From Streptomyces mutabilis (GTDB lineage: Bacteria > Actinomycetota > Actinomycetes > Streptomycetales > Streptomycetaceae): a stretch of 64,000 nucleotides of DNA. The notes below the pieces were generated by a model that worked only from the letters and a program-made list of their open reading frames with translations, had not been told where the DNA came from and did not search any database. Positions 17,122 through 25,475 of the stretch are shown here, piece after piece. Position numbers and translations under genes: made by a program. The stretch covers positions 186,001-250,000 of the forward strand of contig NZ_BMTT01000003.1 of assembly GCF_014649815.1 (NCBI RefSeq), read 5' to 3'. Numbering within the stretch: position 1 is the stretch's first letter; every line of letters begins with the position of its first letter.

Positions 17122-17844
17122 TCAGCGGTCGGAGAGGGAGTCCAGGATGTCGGCGACCTGCTCCCGCACCACGTCCCGGGCCGCGGAACGCAGTGCGCCG
17201 ATGTCCGTGCGCTCCAGTGCGCCGAGCACCTGATCGGCGCCCTCGTCGCACGAAGCGGACTCGCTGAGCACTTCGTAGCCGTCGCGGACGGCCACCCGGA
17301 GGTGGTGCCGGCCCTCGTCGTCGGCGTGCACGGCGGTGGCGACCACCAGGGGCGGCGGGCCGCCGGCCTCGGCGGGCACCTTCCGGTAGCCGCTGGTCGC
17401 CGGCGTGCGCCAGCGCAGACCGAGCAGCAGGTGACGCTTGGCCACGACCTCCGCCAGGTCGGTCTCGTAGGCCCGGTCCGGCCCCAGGACCGTGGGTCGG
17501 GCGTCCAGCACCAGGGCGGCGGGCAGCAGGCAGCGCAGGCTGCTGCCGACGATGTTGCCGCCGACCGTGGCGGTCCGGCGTACGGCTCCGGTGCCCACCG
17601 TGCCGGCTGCCCGGCGCAACACCTCGGGCACGCGGTCGTCGATGCGGTGCAGAACCACGGCGGCCCCCAGCGCCTCGGGCTCGATCACGGTCGCCTCCGG
17701 CAGGTCGCGCAGCGACATGGCCAGCGCGGGGAAGCCGTCCCGTTGCCAGTCGGCCCACACGAGGGTGGCCCCGCCGATGGGCACCGCTCCCTCCGCCATG
17801 CACTCCTGCACTTCGGACACGGTTGTGGGCAGATGCAACAGCAT
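17122..17844 (-). CDS. FAD-binding subunit of a molybdopterin dehydrogenase, orphan
   Basis: About 240 residues, CoxM/XdhB-type FAD domain. VPIGGATLVWADW is the first FAD loop, and TGAVRRTATVGGNIVGSS is the TVGGNI motif that binds FAD pyrophosphate. Normally this subunit works with a 2Fe-2S subunit and a molybdopterin catalytic subunit, and neither is encoded nearby, so its partners would have to come from elsewhere. The start is uncertain: ATG 17844 begins at MLLHLPTT, where family members begin; a farther in-frame start at 17916 adds a basic stretch. Confidence 0.75.
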   Translation of the reverse strand: MLLHLPTTVSEVQECMAEGAVPIGGATLVWADWQRDGFPALAMSLRDLPEATVIEPEALGAAVVLHRIDDRVPEVLRRAAGTVGTGAVRRTATVGGNIVGSSLRCLLPAALVLDARPTVLGPDRAYETDLAEVVAKRHLLLGLRWRTPATSGYRKVPAEAGGPPPLVVATAVHADDEGRHHLRVAVRDGYEVLSESASCDEGADQVLGALERTDIGALRSAARDVVREQVADILDSLSDR

Positions 17845-18065
17845 GGCGATCGACCTGCTTTCCCCGGCGGGCGGCGGTACGACGACGCCGCGTCCCCGCC
17901 GCGTGATCACGGCCACTGCGCATTGTCCGTACCGCCGCGGGGGCGCGTACAGGGCTCACTCACCGGCTATGTGCGCCCTCTGCGCCCCGGAGCACCACGG
18001 GGGCGCCGGGCATGCACGACGAGTCCCGGACGTCGCGGTCCGGCCGGACCGCCCGACGCCGGCGG

Positions 18066-18869
18066 TCACAGCCGCGTGGCCAGGAAGTGCAGCAGCGCGG
18101 CGTTGAAGCGCTCGGGTTGTTCGACACCGGGGAGGTGGCCTGCCCGGTCGATCACGACCAGGGTGGAGTGCGGGACGAGACGCTGGATGGCCTCGGCCTC
18201 CGGCACGGGGGTGTAGACGTCGTCCGCGCCGACCACGATCAGGACCGGTGCCTCCACGGAGGCCAGGACGTCCCGGTAGTCGGGGCGTTCGGCCCGGCCG
18301 CGCAGCGCCGCGGCGGCACCCTCGGGGTCGGTGGCGCACATCGCCTTCAGGACGCGGGCGGCCACGTCCGGCATGGCGGTGACGTTGTAGGCGGCGAGCA
18401 TCTTGTCGATGACCTCGTGCGCGTAACCGTCCATGCCCTCGGCGAGGAGCCGGTCGGCAAGCCGGTTGCGGAACGACCTGCCCTCCGGGGTCTCCGCGGG
18501 TGCCGAGGTGTCGGACAGGACGAGCGCCCGTACCCGCTCCGGGTGGCGCAGCTGGAACTCCATGGTGATCTGGCCGCCCATGGATACGCCGCCGACCACC
18601 GCGTGCTCGATGCCCAAGTGGTCGAGGAGCGCGGCGAGGTCGTCGGCGAAGTCGGCGAGCAGTACCTTGCCGGGGGTCACACTGCTGCGGCCGTAGCCGC
18701 GCAGGTCCGGGGTGACCACCCGGTATCCGGCCGCCGTCAGGGGCATCACCTGGGGCGCCCACAGGGTGCGGTCGAAGGGATGCCCGTGGATCAGCAGGAG
18801 CGGTAGCCCCGTCGAGGGGCCGAAGTCGTCGTACTCGATCGTGGCGCCGCGCACGGCTGTGGAGTTCAT
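18066..18869 (-). CDS. Alpha/beta hydrolase
   Basis: 267 residues. LLLIHGHPFDR is the oxyanion-hole strand; Ser96 in GGVSMGG is the nucleophile, with Asp in VVGADDVYTP and His in DRAGHLPGVEQPERF completing the triad. It resembles 3-oxoadipate enol-lactonase and esterase-type members, but the substrate cannot be told from sequence. ATG 18869. It is a single gene between the FAD protein and an unknown gene, all on the same strand. Confidence 0.85.
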   Translation of the reverse strand: MNSTAVRGATIEYDDFGPSTGLPLLLIHGHPFDRTLWAPQVMPLTAAGYRVVTPDLRGYGRSSVTPGKVLLADFADDLAALLDHLGIEHAVVGGVSMGGQITMEFQLRHPERVRALVLSDTSAPAETPEGRSFRNRLADRLLAEGMDGYAHEVIDKMLAAYNVTAMPDVAARVLKAMCATDPEGAAAALRGRAERPDYRDVLASVEAPVLIVVGADDVYTPVPEAEAIQRLVPHSTLVVIDRAGHLPGVEQPERFNAALLHFLATRL

Positions 18870-18924
18870 TCCAGGCACTCTATTCGCGGGCGCGACCGGC
18901 AGGGGGCCGGCGCGTGGGGACGTC

Positions 18925-19716
18925 TCAAGGGGCGAGCAGTGCGCGGGCCAACTCCGCCCGCAGCAGTTCCCCTTCCTTGTGGACCAGCCCGGGTACCTGT
19001 GCGTTCCACTGTTCGGCGGCACCGTCCAATGCCTCGGCGAAGGCCCGGTGCGCGCGGCGTCCCACCACGGCCATCACGACGGGAAGGAGGGGACGCGCGA
19101 AGGAACGGCCCCTGAGGCGCGCCTTCACGGTCACCCGCCAGCGCCCGTCCGGAGCCGGTCGCGGCACGGCCGTCACGGTGGCGCGGGCGAGTGCGTGCGT
19201 CCCGGTCCCGCTCAGCGGCGCGCGGGACGGGCGGCCGCGTCCGGACGCCGACGGCCACCAGTCGCCGAGGTCCAGGTGCAGGCGTCCGGTGCCGCCGAGG
19301 TACCTCGGCCCCTTGCCCCCGCTCGTCCGCAGCGTTGCCGCCAGCCACGCCTCGCGCGGCCGGGCCACGCTCCTGATGCCGAGCACGCAGACCAGCCGGG
19401 CGCGGTGGGCCGGATCGTCGTCCTGCGTGACGATCTCGAATGCCGTCTCGCGGCGGCGGTCCCAGGCGAGCACCGTGACCGTCGGGTCGGTCTCCGGCCG
19501 GCCGTCCTCCGCGCCGGTGGCCCGGTAGCGAGCGCCCGGTCGCAGATGGCGCCCCTGGTCCAGGACCAGATCGGGCAGCAGGCGTCCGTCGGGCAGCCGC
19601 AGCAGCGCTCCGTCGGCCTCAGTGCCTTCGGCGAGGTCGTGGAGCATGCCGAGGCACGACTCCAGCCAGCGGCGGGGCACGGGGGCGAGCGTCACGGTGT
19701 GCTGGAAGCGGGCCAT
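18925..19716 (-). CDS. Conserved hypothetical protein
   Basis: 263 residues beginning ARFQHTVTLAPVPRRWLESC; not recognised. It is soluble, rich in Arg, with alternating beta-like stretches and a C-terminal helix (AHRAFAEALDGAAEQWNAQV). The START/SRPBCC-like arrangement (a beta-sheet followed by a long C-terminal helix) is a weak possibility. It ends 55 bases upstream of the hydrolase start on the same strand and may be co-transcribed with it. Confidence 0.65.
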   Translation of the reverse strand: MARFQHTVTLAPVPRRWLESCLGMLHDLAEGTEADGALLRLPDGRLLPDLVLDQGRHLRPGARYRATGAEDGRPETDPTVTVLAWDRRRETAFEIVTQDDDPAHRARLVCVLGIRSVARPREAWLAATLRTSGGKGPRYLGGTGRLHLDLGDWWPSASGRGRPSRAPLSGTGTHALARATVTAVPRPAPDGRWRVTVKARLRGRSFARPLLPVVMAVVGRRAHRAFAEALDGAAEQWNAQVPGLVHKEGELLRAELARALLAP

Positions 19717-19910
19717 GCGGTCAGGATGGCCGCCCGGGAGCGCCGGGTCACGGGCTCCACCGGGCAGGGAGAGGCCCGGGCCGGCTGCCGGTTTCCGACG
19801 GGGCGGTGGCGGCCCGTGGCGCGGCGGGGTGCCCGCGGGGCTTCCGGCTCGCCCTTCCGGTGCCGGCCCCGACGGAACACCGACCGCCCATGGCTCGGCC
19901 GGGTGCCGCG

Positions 19911-20678
19911 TCAGCCGGGACCGACGCGCGCGGCGTGCCCCGTGTCCCGGCCGGTCCCGGGGCGTCGTGCGACGAAGACGAACTCCCTGCCCGGGCGGTC
20001 GGGGGCGTCCCGCACCTCCTCCAGCACGAATCCCCGGGCGTCGAGGTCGGCCTCGACCTCGTGCCGCTCGCGGAAGCGCAACGTCGAGTCGGAGGTCAGC
20101 ACTTCGCCGTCCGAGGCGAAGACGTACGTCCAGCGGAAGCTCACCAGCGGCCACCGCACCTCCGTCAGCGCGCACCAGCTCTCCACCGCGCCGACGCCGG
20201 GGATCTCCGTGACTCGCCACGTCCGCTCGCGGTTCCACTCCTCCCAGGCGCGCCGGGCCGGGTCCCGGGTCTCGAACACCAGGTGTCCTCCGGGCCGCAG
20301 TGCCTCGTGGGCACCGCGCAGCGTTCCGTGCCACGCCCGCGTCCCGGTGATGGCCTGCGCGACGTTCGCCGTCATGGTCGCGAGGTCGGCCCGCAGCCCC
20401 GGGAGCGAGGTCGCGTCGCCCTCGATCCACCGCACCCGGTCACCGCCCGCCTTGCGCGCCACCGCGAGGGACGCGCCCGCGGGGTCGACGCCGACGACCT
20501 CCATGCCGCGGTCGGCCAGCAGCAGGGCGAACACCCCTGTGCCACAGCCGATGTCCAGCACCCGCCGCGCCCCGAACTCCTCCGCCATGCGCAGGTACGG
20601 GAGCAGGTCGCCGCGATCGGGGTCGAGGGCGTCGTGGATCGCCGCGAGCCGCGGATGCCGGAAGCACTCGTCAGCCAT
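19911..20678 (-). CDS. Class I SAM-dependent methyltransferase
   Basis: 255 residues. The SAM motif VLDIGCGTGVFALLLA is at about 40-55, the acidic loop VVGVDPAG follows, and motif post-I is EGDATSLPG. The C-terminal beta-strands RWTYVFASDGEVL are typical of small-molecule methyltransferases of the UbiE/Methyltransf_25 type. ATG 20678 is preceded by a hairpin that ends the ECF sigma gene, so it probably has its own promoter. The Arg/Gly-rich last 20 residues look unstructured. Confidence 0.8.
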   Translation of the reverse strand: MADECFRHPRLAAIHDALDPDRGDLLPYLRMAEEFGARRVLDIGCGTGVFALLLADRGMEVVGVDPAGASLAVARKAGGDRVRWIEGDATSLPGLRADLATMTANVAQAITGTRAWHGTLRGAHEALRPGGHLVFETRDPARRAWEEWNRERTWRVTEIPGVGAVESWCALTEVRWPLVSFRWTYVFASDGEVLTSDSTLRFRERHEVEADLDARGFVLEEVRDAPDRPGREFVFVARRPGTGRDTGHAARVGPG

Positions 20679-20706
20679 GCGGCCGACGGTAGCCGAAGTG
20701 CGGCCC

Positions 20707-20752
20707 GGCGGGGACGGGCGCGGCGCACCGGGTCACCCGGCCCGTCCCCGCC
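20707..20752 (-). terminator. 13-bp stem hairpin after ECF sigma gene
   Basis: GGCGGGGACGGGC (20707-20719) pairs with GCCCGTCCCCGCC (20740-20752). It begins 8 bases past the sigma-factor stop on the minus strand. Confidence 0.65.
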
Positions 20753-20760
20753 TCGGTCCG

Positions 20761-21378
20761 TCACGCGGCGGTGGTCACCGGCACGGGGCGCTCCGCGTCG
20801 TTCAGCCACTCGATGAGGGAGGTACGGGCGCGGGCGACCCGTGAGCGCACCGTCCCTATCGGGCACGCGCTGACATCGGCCGCCTCCGCGTACGGCAGCC
20901 CGAGCAGCTGGGTGAGGACGAACGCCTCGCGCCGCTCGTCGGGGAGTGTGGCCAGCAGGTCGGCGAGGGCGATGCCGTCCTCGAAGCCGGGCAGACCGCG
21001 CGGCTGGGTGCGTTCGGCGGCCGACTCCCAGTCGTCCGTGGCCGCCGGCCGCGGCCGGGAGGAGTTGTAGCGGATGTTGTCGACCACCGCGCGGCGGGCG
21101 ATGGAGAGCAGCCAGGTGCGGGCCGAGGACCGTCCCTCGAAGCGGTGCAGGCTGGCGAGGGCCCGCAGGAACGTGTCCTGGGTGAGGTCGTCGGCGCTCT
21201 GCGGGTCGGCGCCGAGGAACGTCACGTAGTGGTGGACGTCCCGGTGCAGTGCGCGCACGAAGTGCTCGACCGCGTCGGGGTCGCCGGCGCCCGCGGCGAG
21301 CGCCCAGGCCGTGATGGACGCCTCCTCGGCGTCCGTGTCCGGCTGCCGGCGTGAAGGGGGCAGGGCAGGAGTGATCAC
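20761..21378 (-). CDS. ECF-type RNA polymerase sigma factor
   Basis: 205 residues. Region 2 (about 45-110) contains DDLTQDTFLRAL and RTWLLSIARRAVVDN. Region 4 (about 145-195) contains LPDERREAFVLTQLLGLPYA and the recognition helix GTVRSRVARAR. Ser/Ala-rich linkers and the lack of an extra C-terminal domain make it a short, classic ECF factor. No anti-sigma zinc domain is encoded next to it. The membrane protein upstream on the same strand may be its sensor or a target. The start is GTG 21378 with AAGGAC upstream. Confidence 0.85.
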   Translation of the reverse strand: MITPALPPSRRQPDTDAEEASITAWALAAGAGDPDAVEHFVRALHRDVHHYVTFLGADPQSADDLTQDTFLRALASLHRFEGRSSARTWLLSIARRAVVDNIRYNSSRPRPAATDDWESAAERTQPRGLPGFEDGIALADLLATLPDERREAFVLTQLLGLPYAEAADVSACPIGTVRSRVARARTSLIEWLNDAERPVPVTTAA

Positions 21379-21571
21379 CTGTGTCCGTCCTTGTCGGGAT
21401 CGGGAGTCCGGCCTCCGGGCGGGCTCGCCCGTGCGGGACGGGCAGGCGGCACGGAAGGACCGGTGACGGGGTTACGGCCGGGCGTCGGAGCGCGCGGCCG
21501 GGGCCCGGGGCGCGGCGCCGTCGACTCGACGGCTCGGCGGTTCGCCGGCGGCCTCGGGGAGCCTGCTGTCG

Positions 21572-22285
21572 TCAGGCGACAGCGGCCCCGGCGGGCGGCC
21601 CTCTGGAGGTGATCGCATGGGCGGTGGAGAGACGGCGCGGTGCCCGGTCCGAGGCTGCCCGGCGGTGACCGGCCCGGGGCCGGTGCGGCGGCGCGGCCGG
21701 CCGCAGCGGCAGGCGCAGCGGAGCGACGAGCCGGGCGGCGAGGGACCGCACGATGCGGAAGGCGGCGCGCTCGCCGTGGGCCAGCCACAGTCCGCACAGC
21801 AGCGCGGCCACCAGGTGGGCGGCGAGCATCCCCGACGGGGACATGCTCCCCATGGCGTGACCGACGGCGTCCGCGCCGTTCACATCGTGCGGGGGGTGCA
21901 CGGCGTGGCCGCCGTGGACGGCGGCGCCCGTGGGCATCGGCGCAGCGCCCGGCCCCGACGGCATCCGGCACAGCAGGACGTCCAGCCACCGGCCTACGAG
22001 GGACGTGTCGCCGTAGGCACCGAGGTGCGCCCCCGCCTGGGCGAGCGAGAAGGAGGCGTGCAGGACGGCCTGGGCTGCCACCGCGAGCCCTACGACGGCG
22101 AAGGGGCCGCGTTCCCGGCCGGCTAGCCACCAGGCGGCTCCGCCCGACGCCGACGCGCCCGCCACCACGGCCCACCAGGGCACCGCCGCACCGGACATCA
22201 GGAGGTGGCCCAGGGCGGCGAGCAGCACACAGACGGCCGCGAACACCGCGGCCCGCACCGTGCGACAGCACCACCCTGCTCTCAT
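21572..22285 (-). CDS. Polytopic membrane protein with His/Met-rich loop
   Basis: 237 residues with about five hydrophobic helices (about 10-30, 36-55, 62-82, 95-105, 153-170). A loop at 115-153 is loaded with possible metal ligands: AVHGGHAVHPPHD and HAMGSMSPSGM. The basic Pro/Arg-rich tail from 185 looks cytosolic and disordered. Such loops suggest copper or another soft metal, but that is inference; I do not recognise the family. It precedes the ECF sigma gene by 193 bases on the same strand, so the two may form an operon. Confidence 0.7.
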   Translation of the reverse strand: MRAGWCCRTVRAAVFAAVCVLLAALGHLLMSGAAVPWWAVVAGASASGGAAWWLAGRERGPFAVVGLAVAAQAVLHASFSLAQAGAHLGAYGDTSLVGRWLDVLLCRMPSGPGAAPMPTGAAVHGGHAVHPPHDVNGADAVGHAMGSMSPSGMLAAHLVAALLCGLWLAHGERAAFRIVRSLAARLVAPLRLPLRPAAPPHRPRAGHRRAASDRAPRRLSTAHAITSRGPPAGAAVA

Positions 22286-22642
22286 GGCGGCCTCATCCTC
22301 GCATCCGGGCTTCCGTGATCACCGGTGAGTACGGATTCCGGTCCGGCTTCCCACTCAATCCGATGGGCGTGACCCGCGCCATACCCCGTCACCCCGTCGT
22401 TGCGACCACGCCGTGTCGCGACGCACGTACGGTCGGACGGCGGGCCCGTCCGGTTCCCGGCATGTCCCCGTGGAAGTCGAGGCGGCGGAGGCGGAGCGGG
22501 GTGCACCGGCGCACGGTGGCCGTCCGCCGTGCTCCCGCGTCGGGCGCAGGGTGGGCGTCCGCGTCCGCCGTACCGGGTATCTCACCGGCAGTCCCCACGA
22601 CCGCCGGTGCGGTCACTCGTTCCCCACGGAAGGCGAAGGAGC

Positions 22643-22858
22643 ATGACCGAACCTCACGGGCTGGAGCCCGTCGCGACGTTCTGCGGCAACTGCGACTGCG
22701 GCTGCCCCCAGCTGTTCGTCGATCCGGACGCCCCCGCCGAGCAACGGATCGTCCTGACCGACGACTTCGGCCAGCGCGTGCAGATGAGCGTCGACCAGTT
22801 CTCGTCACTGGTCGACGACGCGAAGCGGGGCAGGCTGGACGGCATCGCGGCGCCCTGA
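22643..22858 (+). CDS. Small Cys-rich protein (CxxCxCxCP motif)
   Basis: 71 residues with AAGGAG before ATG 22643. The N-terminus carries ATFCGNCDCGCPQLFVD, four Cys within eight residues (19, 22, 24, 26), followed by an acidic domain (VLTDDFGQRVQMSVDQFSS). The spacing could hold an Fe-S cluster or zinc. I remember uncharacterised actinobacterial proteins of this type but no function. It sits alone upstream of the flavodoxin-like and Dps genes on the same strand. Confidence 0.75.
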   Translation: MTEPHGLEPVATFCGNCDCGCPQLFVDPDAPAEQRIVLTDDFGQRVQMSVDQFSSLVDDAKRGRLDGIAAP

Positions 22859-22969
22859 GCGCCCCCGCCGCACCGCATCGCACCCGCCCGCCACCGCCGT
22901 GCGGCCGGGCGGGTGAACGCTGTCGCCGTACGACGGTCGCGAGCCGCCTCGCGGGGAACAGGGACTGGC

Positions 22970-23575
22970 ATGCGCGCACTCGTCATCAACTGCACCCTCA
23001 AACCCTCCCCCCGGCCCTCGAACACCGAGGCCCTCGCGGGCACGGTCATCGCTGCGCTCAAGGGCCACGGCATCGAGGTGGACGTCGTACGAGCCGTCGA
23101 CCTCGATCTCAAACCCGGGGTCGAGACCGACATGGGCGAGGGCGACGACTGGCCCGGCGTGCACCAGAAGCTGCTGTCGTCGCAGATCCTGGTCATCGCG
23201 TCGCCGACCTGGCTCGGCCGCCCGTCCTCGGTCGCCCAGCGGGTCCTGGAACGCATGGACGCCATGCTGTCCGAGACCGACGACGAGGAGCGTCCCGTCG
23301 CCTACAACCGCGTCGCCGGTGTACTGGTCACCGGGAACGAGGACGGCGCCCACCATGTGATCAGCGAGATCAGCGGGGCGCTCACGGACATCGGCTACAC
23401 CGTCCCGGGCCAGGCGTGGACCTACTGGCACCTCGGCCCCGGCCCCGGCCCCGACTACCTGGACGACGACCGGGGACACGACTGGTCCGCCTCCACCGGC
23501 CGGGCGATGGCGTCCAATCTGGTCCACGCGGCCCGCGCGCTGGCAGCGATGCCGCTGCCGGCCCCGCCGTCCTGA
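22970..23575 (+). CDS. Flavodoxin-fold NAD(P)H-dependent oxidoreductase
   Basis: 201 residues. The FMN-binding loop follows the first strand (LVINCTLKPSPRPSNTEAL), and SPTWLGRPSSVAQRVLERMD is the second FMN loop of the NADPH-dependent FMN reductase/WrbA-like class. GVLVTGNEDGAHH is the third strand. It probably reduces quinones or flavin. ATG 22970 is used because the fold's first strand starts there; the upstream frame is basic and unlike the family. It lies 111 bases after the Cys-rich gene and 170 before dps. Confidence 0.8.
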   Translation: MRALVINCTLKPSPRPSNTEALAGTVIAALKGHGIEVDVVRAVDLDLKPGVETDMGEGDDWPGVHQKLLSSQILVIASPTWLGRPSSVAQRVLERMDAMLSETDDEERPVAYNRVAGVLVTGNEDGAHHVISEISGALTDIGYTVPGQAWTYWHLGPGPGPDYLDDDRGHDWSASTGRAMASNLVHAARALAAMPLPAPPS

Positions 23576-23625
23576 CGGTGCCCTCGTCGCCGCCCGCCCC
23601 GGAAGGCACGGCGGGGGGCGCGGAA

Positions 23626-23649
23626 GATTGGCCCGCCCCGCGTGGGATA
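23626..23649 (+). promoter_or_regulatory. Candidate sigma-B promoter of dps
   Basis: GATT (23626-23629), 14 bases, GGGATA (23644-23649). This approximates the S. coelicolor sigma-B pattern GNNT-N14-16-GGGTAC/T, with one extra A. It lies about 97 bases upstream of the dps ATG. Confidence 0.45.
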
Positions 23650-23745
23650 CCCGTCCTCCACGGCCGTGCACGTCTGCCGTCGCCGATGCGGGGCATTCGT
23701 GCACGTGCAACGACGTACGAACCGCATGAGGAGCTGAAGTCCGCC

Positions 23746-24309
23746 ATGACGCACGACCTGACCCCGAAGTACACGGTCCCCGGCATCGAGCGCGAGGCCG
23801 CCGGGCGGCTGATCGGCGTGCTGCGCATGCGTCTGCACGCCCTCAACGATCTCCACCTGACCCTCAAGCACGTGCACTGGAACGTCGTGGGACCGCAGTT
23901 CATCGCGGTGCACGAGATGATCGACCCTCAGGTCGACCAGGTGCGCGAGATGGCCGACGACGTCGCCGAGCGCATCGCCGCGCTCGGCGGGGTGGCGCAG
24001 GGCACGCCCGGGGCCCTGGTCTCCGAACGGAAGTGGGACGACTACTCCATCGGACGGGCCGACGCCATCGCCCATCTCGGCGCGCTCGACATCGTCTACA
24101 CCGGAGTGGTCGAGGGGATGCGCGCGGCGGCCGAGGAGGCCGGGAAGATCGACCCCGCCACTGAGGACCTCCTGATCGGTCAGCTCAGGGATCTGGAGCA
24201 GTTCCAGTGGTTCGTGCGGGCCCACCTGGAGAGCGCCGGAGGCACCCTGGCCACGGGCACCGCGACCTCCGAGACCGAGGCGGCGGAGCGCGGGGCGGAA
24301 CTCGGCTAG
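23746..24309 (+). CDS. dps: Dps-family ferritin-like DNA-protection protein
   Basis: 187 residues, four-helix Dps. Ferroxidase ligands from the paired subunits are His44 (KHVHWNVVG), His56 (AVHEM), Asp71 and Glu75 (ADDVAERIAALGG). Dps dodecamers oxidise and store iron and compact DNA under stress. The C-terminal tail from about 165 is Ala/Glu-rich. ATG 23746 is the best start; a GAGGAG lies 14 bases upstream within a short ATG-AGG-AGC-TGA reading, so a tiny leader is conceivable. It is close to sigB, as in S. coelicolor where dpsA depends on sigma-B. Confidence 0.92.
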   Translation: MTHDLTPKYTVPGIEREAAGRLIGVLRMRLHALNDLHLTLKHVHWNVVGPQFIAVHEMIDPQVDQVREMADDVAERIAALGGVAQGTPGALVSERKWDDYSIGRADAIAHLGALDIVYTGVVEGMRAAAEEAGKIDPATEDLLIGQLRDLEQFQWFVRAHLESAGGTLATGTATSETEAAERGAELG

Positions 24310-24388
24310 GACACCGGGCCCCGCACGGGGCCGACCGCGCCGCACCGGCTCCGACGGTCGGCCCCCGCATGCGCGCCCGGGTACGTGC

Positions 24389-24553
24389 TCAGCGCCCGGG
24401 CCGTCCGCGGCGCCCGATGAGCACCCCGACGAGGATCAGGTCGGCGACCAGCACCGCGACGCCGATGACGAACAGGTAGAACAGCCCTCCGGCGGCCAGT
24501 CCGATCACCCCGAGGACCAGCGCCACCAGCAACAGCAGCAGGATCAGGCTCAT
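24389..24553 (-). CDS. Small hydrophobic membrane protein (54 aa)
   Basis: 54 residues, almost wholly two membrane helices (LILLLLLVALVLGVIGL and GLFYLFVIGVAVLVADLILV) ending GRRGRPGR, so the C-terminus is probably cytosolic. GGGGAG precedes the ATG by 8 bases. It starts 37 bases after the PRC-barrel stop on the same strand, so the two are likely co-transcribed. Small hydrophobic proteins of this style are common beside stress genes in Streptomyces. Function unknown. Confidence 0.7.
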   Translation of the reverse strand: MSLILLLLLVALVLGVIGLAAGGLFYLFVIGVAVLVADLILVGVLIGRRGRPGR

Positions 24554-24590
24554 GGTCGTCGTCTCCCCTCGGGAAGGCTCCTCGGACGGT

Positions 24591-24947
24591 TCAGCGCCGG
24601 CCGAGCCTGCGCTCTCCCCGGCTGCCCTGCTCGTACGGCAGGTCGTAGTGGGCGAAGACCGCGCCCTCCCCCTCGGCCGCGAGTTCGCCGTCGGGGTCGA
24701 TCCCGGGCGCGTCCTTGACCACGCTCTTGTCGTAGGTGACCTTCAGGTAGCCCGGGCCGACCGTGGCCTTGTCGACCGGAACGAACACCAGACGCCGGCG
24801 GGTCGGCAGCCCGATGGTGACCGCCGCGAACGCGGGCCGGTCGGTGGTGGTGTCGAAGTAGATGGACTCGAGGGTGCCGATCTTTCGGCCGCCGCTGTCG
24901 ACGACGTCCTGGCCCCGCCAGTCACGGATGTTGTCGGCTTCGAACAT
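24591..24947 (-). CDS. PRC-barrel domain protein
   Basis: 118 residues. A PRC-barrel fold spans about 8-80 (DWRGQDVVDSGGRKIGTLES, FDTTTDRPAFAAV, RRRLVFVPVDKA). It is followed by an acidic extension with PDGELAAEGEGAVFAHYDLP and a basic end. PRC-barrels are beta-barrel adaptors found in RimM, photosynthetic reaction centres and many stress-related small proteins. Divergent from the STAS gene; the shared 174-base region probably holds both promoters. Confidence 0.8.
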   Translation of the reverse strand: MFEADNIRDWRGQDVVDSGGRKIGTLESIYFDTTTDRPAFAAVTIGLPTRRRLVFVPVDKATVGPGYLKVTYDKSVVKDAPGIDPDGELAAEGEGAVFAHYDLPYEQGSRGERRLGRR

Positions 24948-25121
24948 GGTTCGCCTTCCCTTCCGAGGACGCGCTCACTGTCTTGTTCCCCGATTCGCTC
25001 CCCCGTCGCATGTGTTGTCCCCAGTCCGGCGTACGGCGCCCACCTCGCGATAGGCTGCCTGGCCGGAGAAGGCACCCGGGACGCGGACGGACACCCGGCG
25101 GATTTCCGAAGGAGACCGAGT

Positions 25122-25475
25122 GTGGATGCCACAGGCCCCACGGGCGGACCGTCCCGGGAGCGGGGCGGGGCCGTGCTGGAGGTGGGTCCGTTGTCCGGCC
25201 GCCCCGGCATCCGTGCCAGCGGAGAGATCGGCGTGACCACCCGCCGGTCCTGGGAGAACGCTCTCACCGAACTGTCCCGGCGGCACGCCGACGTGTCCTA
25301 CGTGGAACTGTCCGGCGTGCGGTTCGTCGACGTGGCCGGCGTGGCGGCGCTCGCCGTCACCGCCATGAACCTGCCCGGCGGGCGGGTCGTCGTGGAGCAG
25401 CCGCCGCCACAACTGCCCCGGGTGCTGCGGCTGTTCTGGCCGTCGCTGCAGCGGATCGAGGTGGCACCGCGATGA
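25122..25475 (+). CDS. STAS-domain anti-anti-sigma-like protein (RsbV-type)
   Basis: 117 residues. A STAS fold runs from about 28 with LSGVRFVDVAGVAALAVTAM, where antagonists carry the phosphorylated Ser near DSSG. Here the position reads VDVAG, so a phosphorylatable Ser is not obvious. It sits directly upstream of, and overlapping (ATGA), the ATPase gene and one gene from sigB. It corresponds by position to the sigma-B antagonist rsbB of S. coelicolor, although its chemistry may differ. GTG 25122 is fixed by GAAGGAG seven bases upstream. Confidence 0.75.
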   Translation: MDATGPTGGPSRERGGAVLEVGPLSGRPGIRASGEIGVTTRRSWENALTELSRRHADVSYVELSGVRFVDVAGVAALAVTAMNLPGGRVVVEQPPPQLPRVLRLFWPSLQRIEVAPR

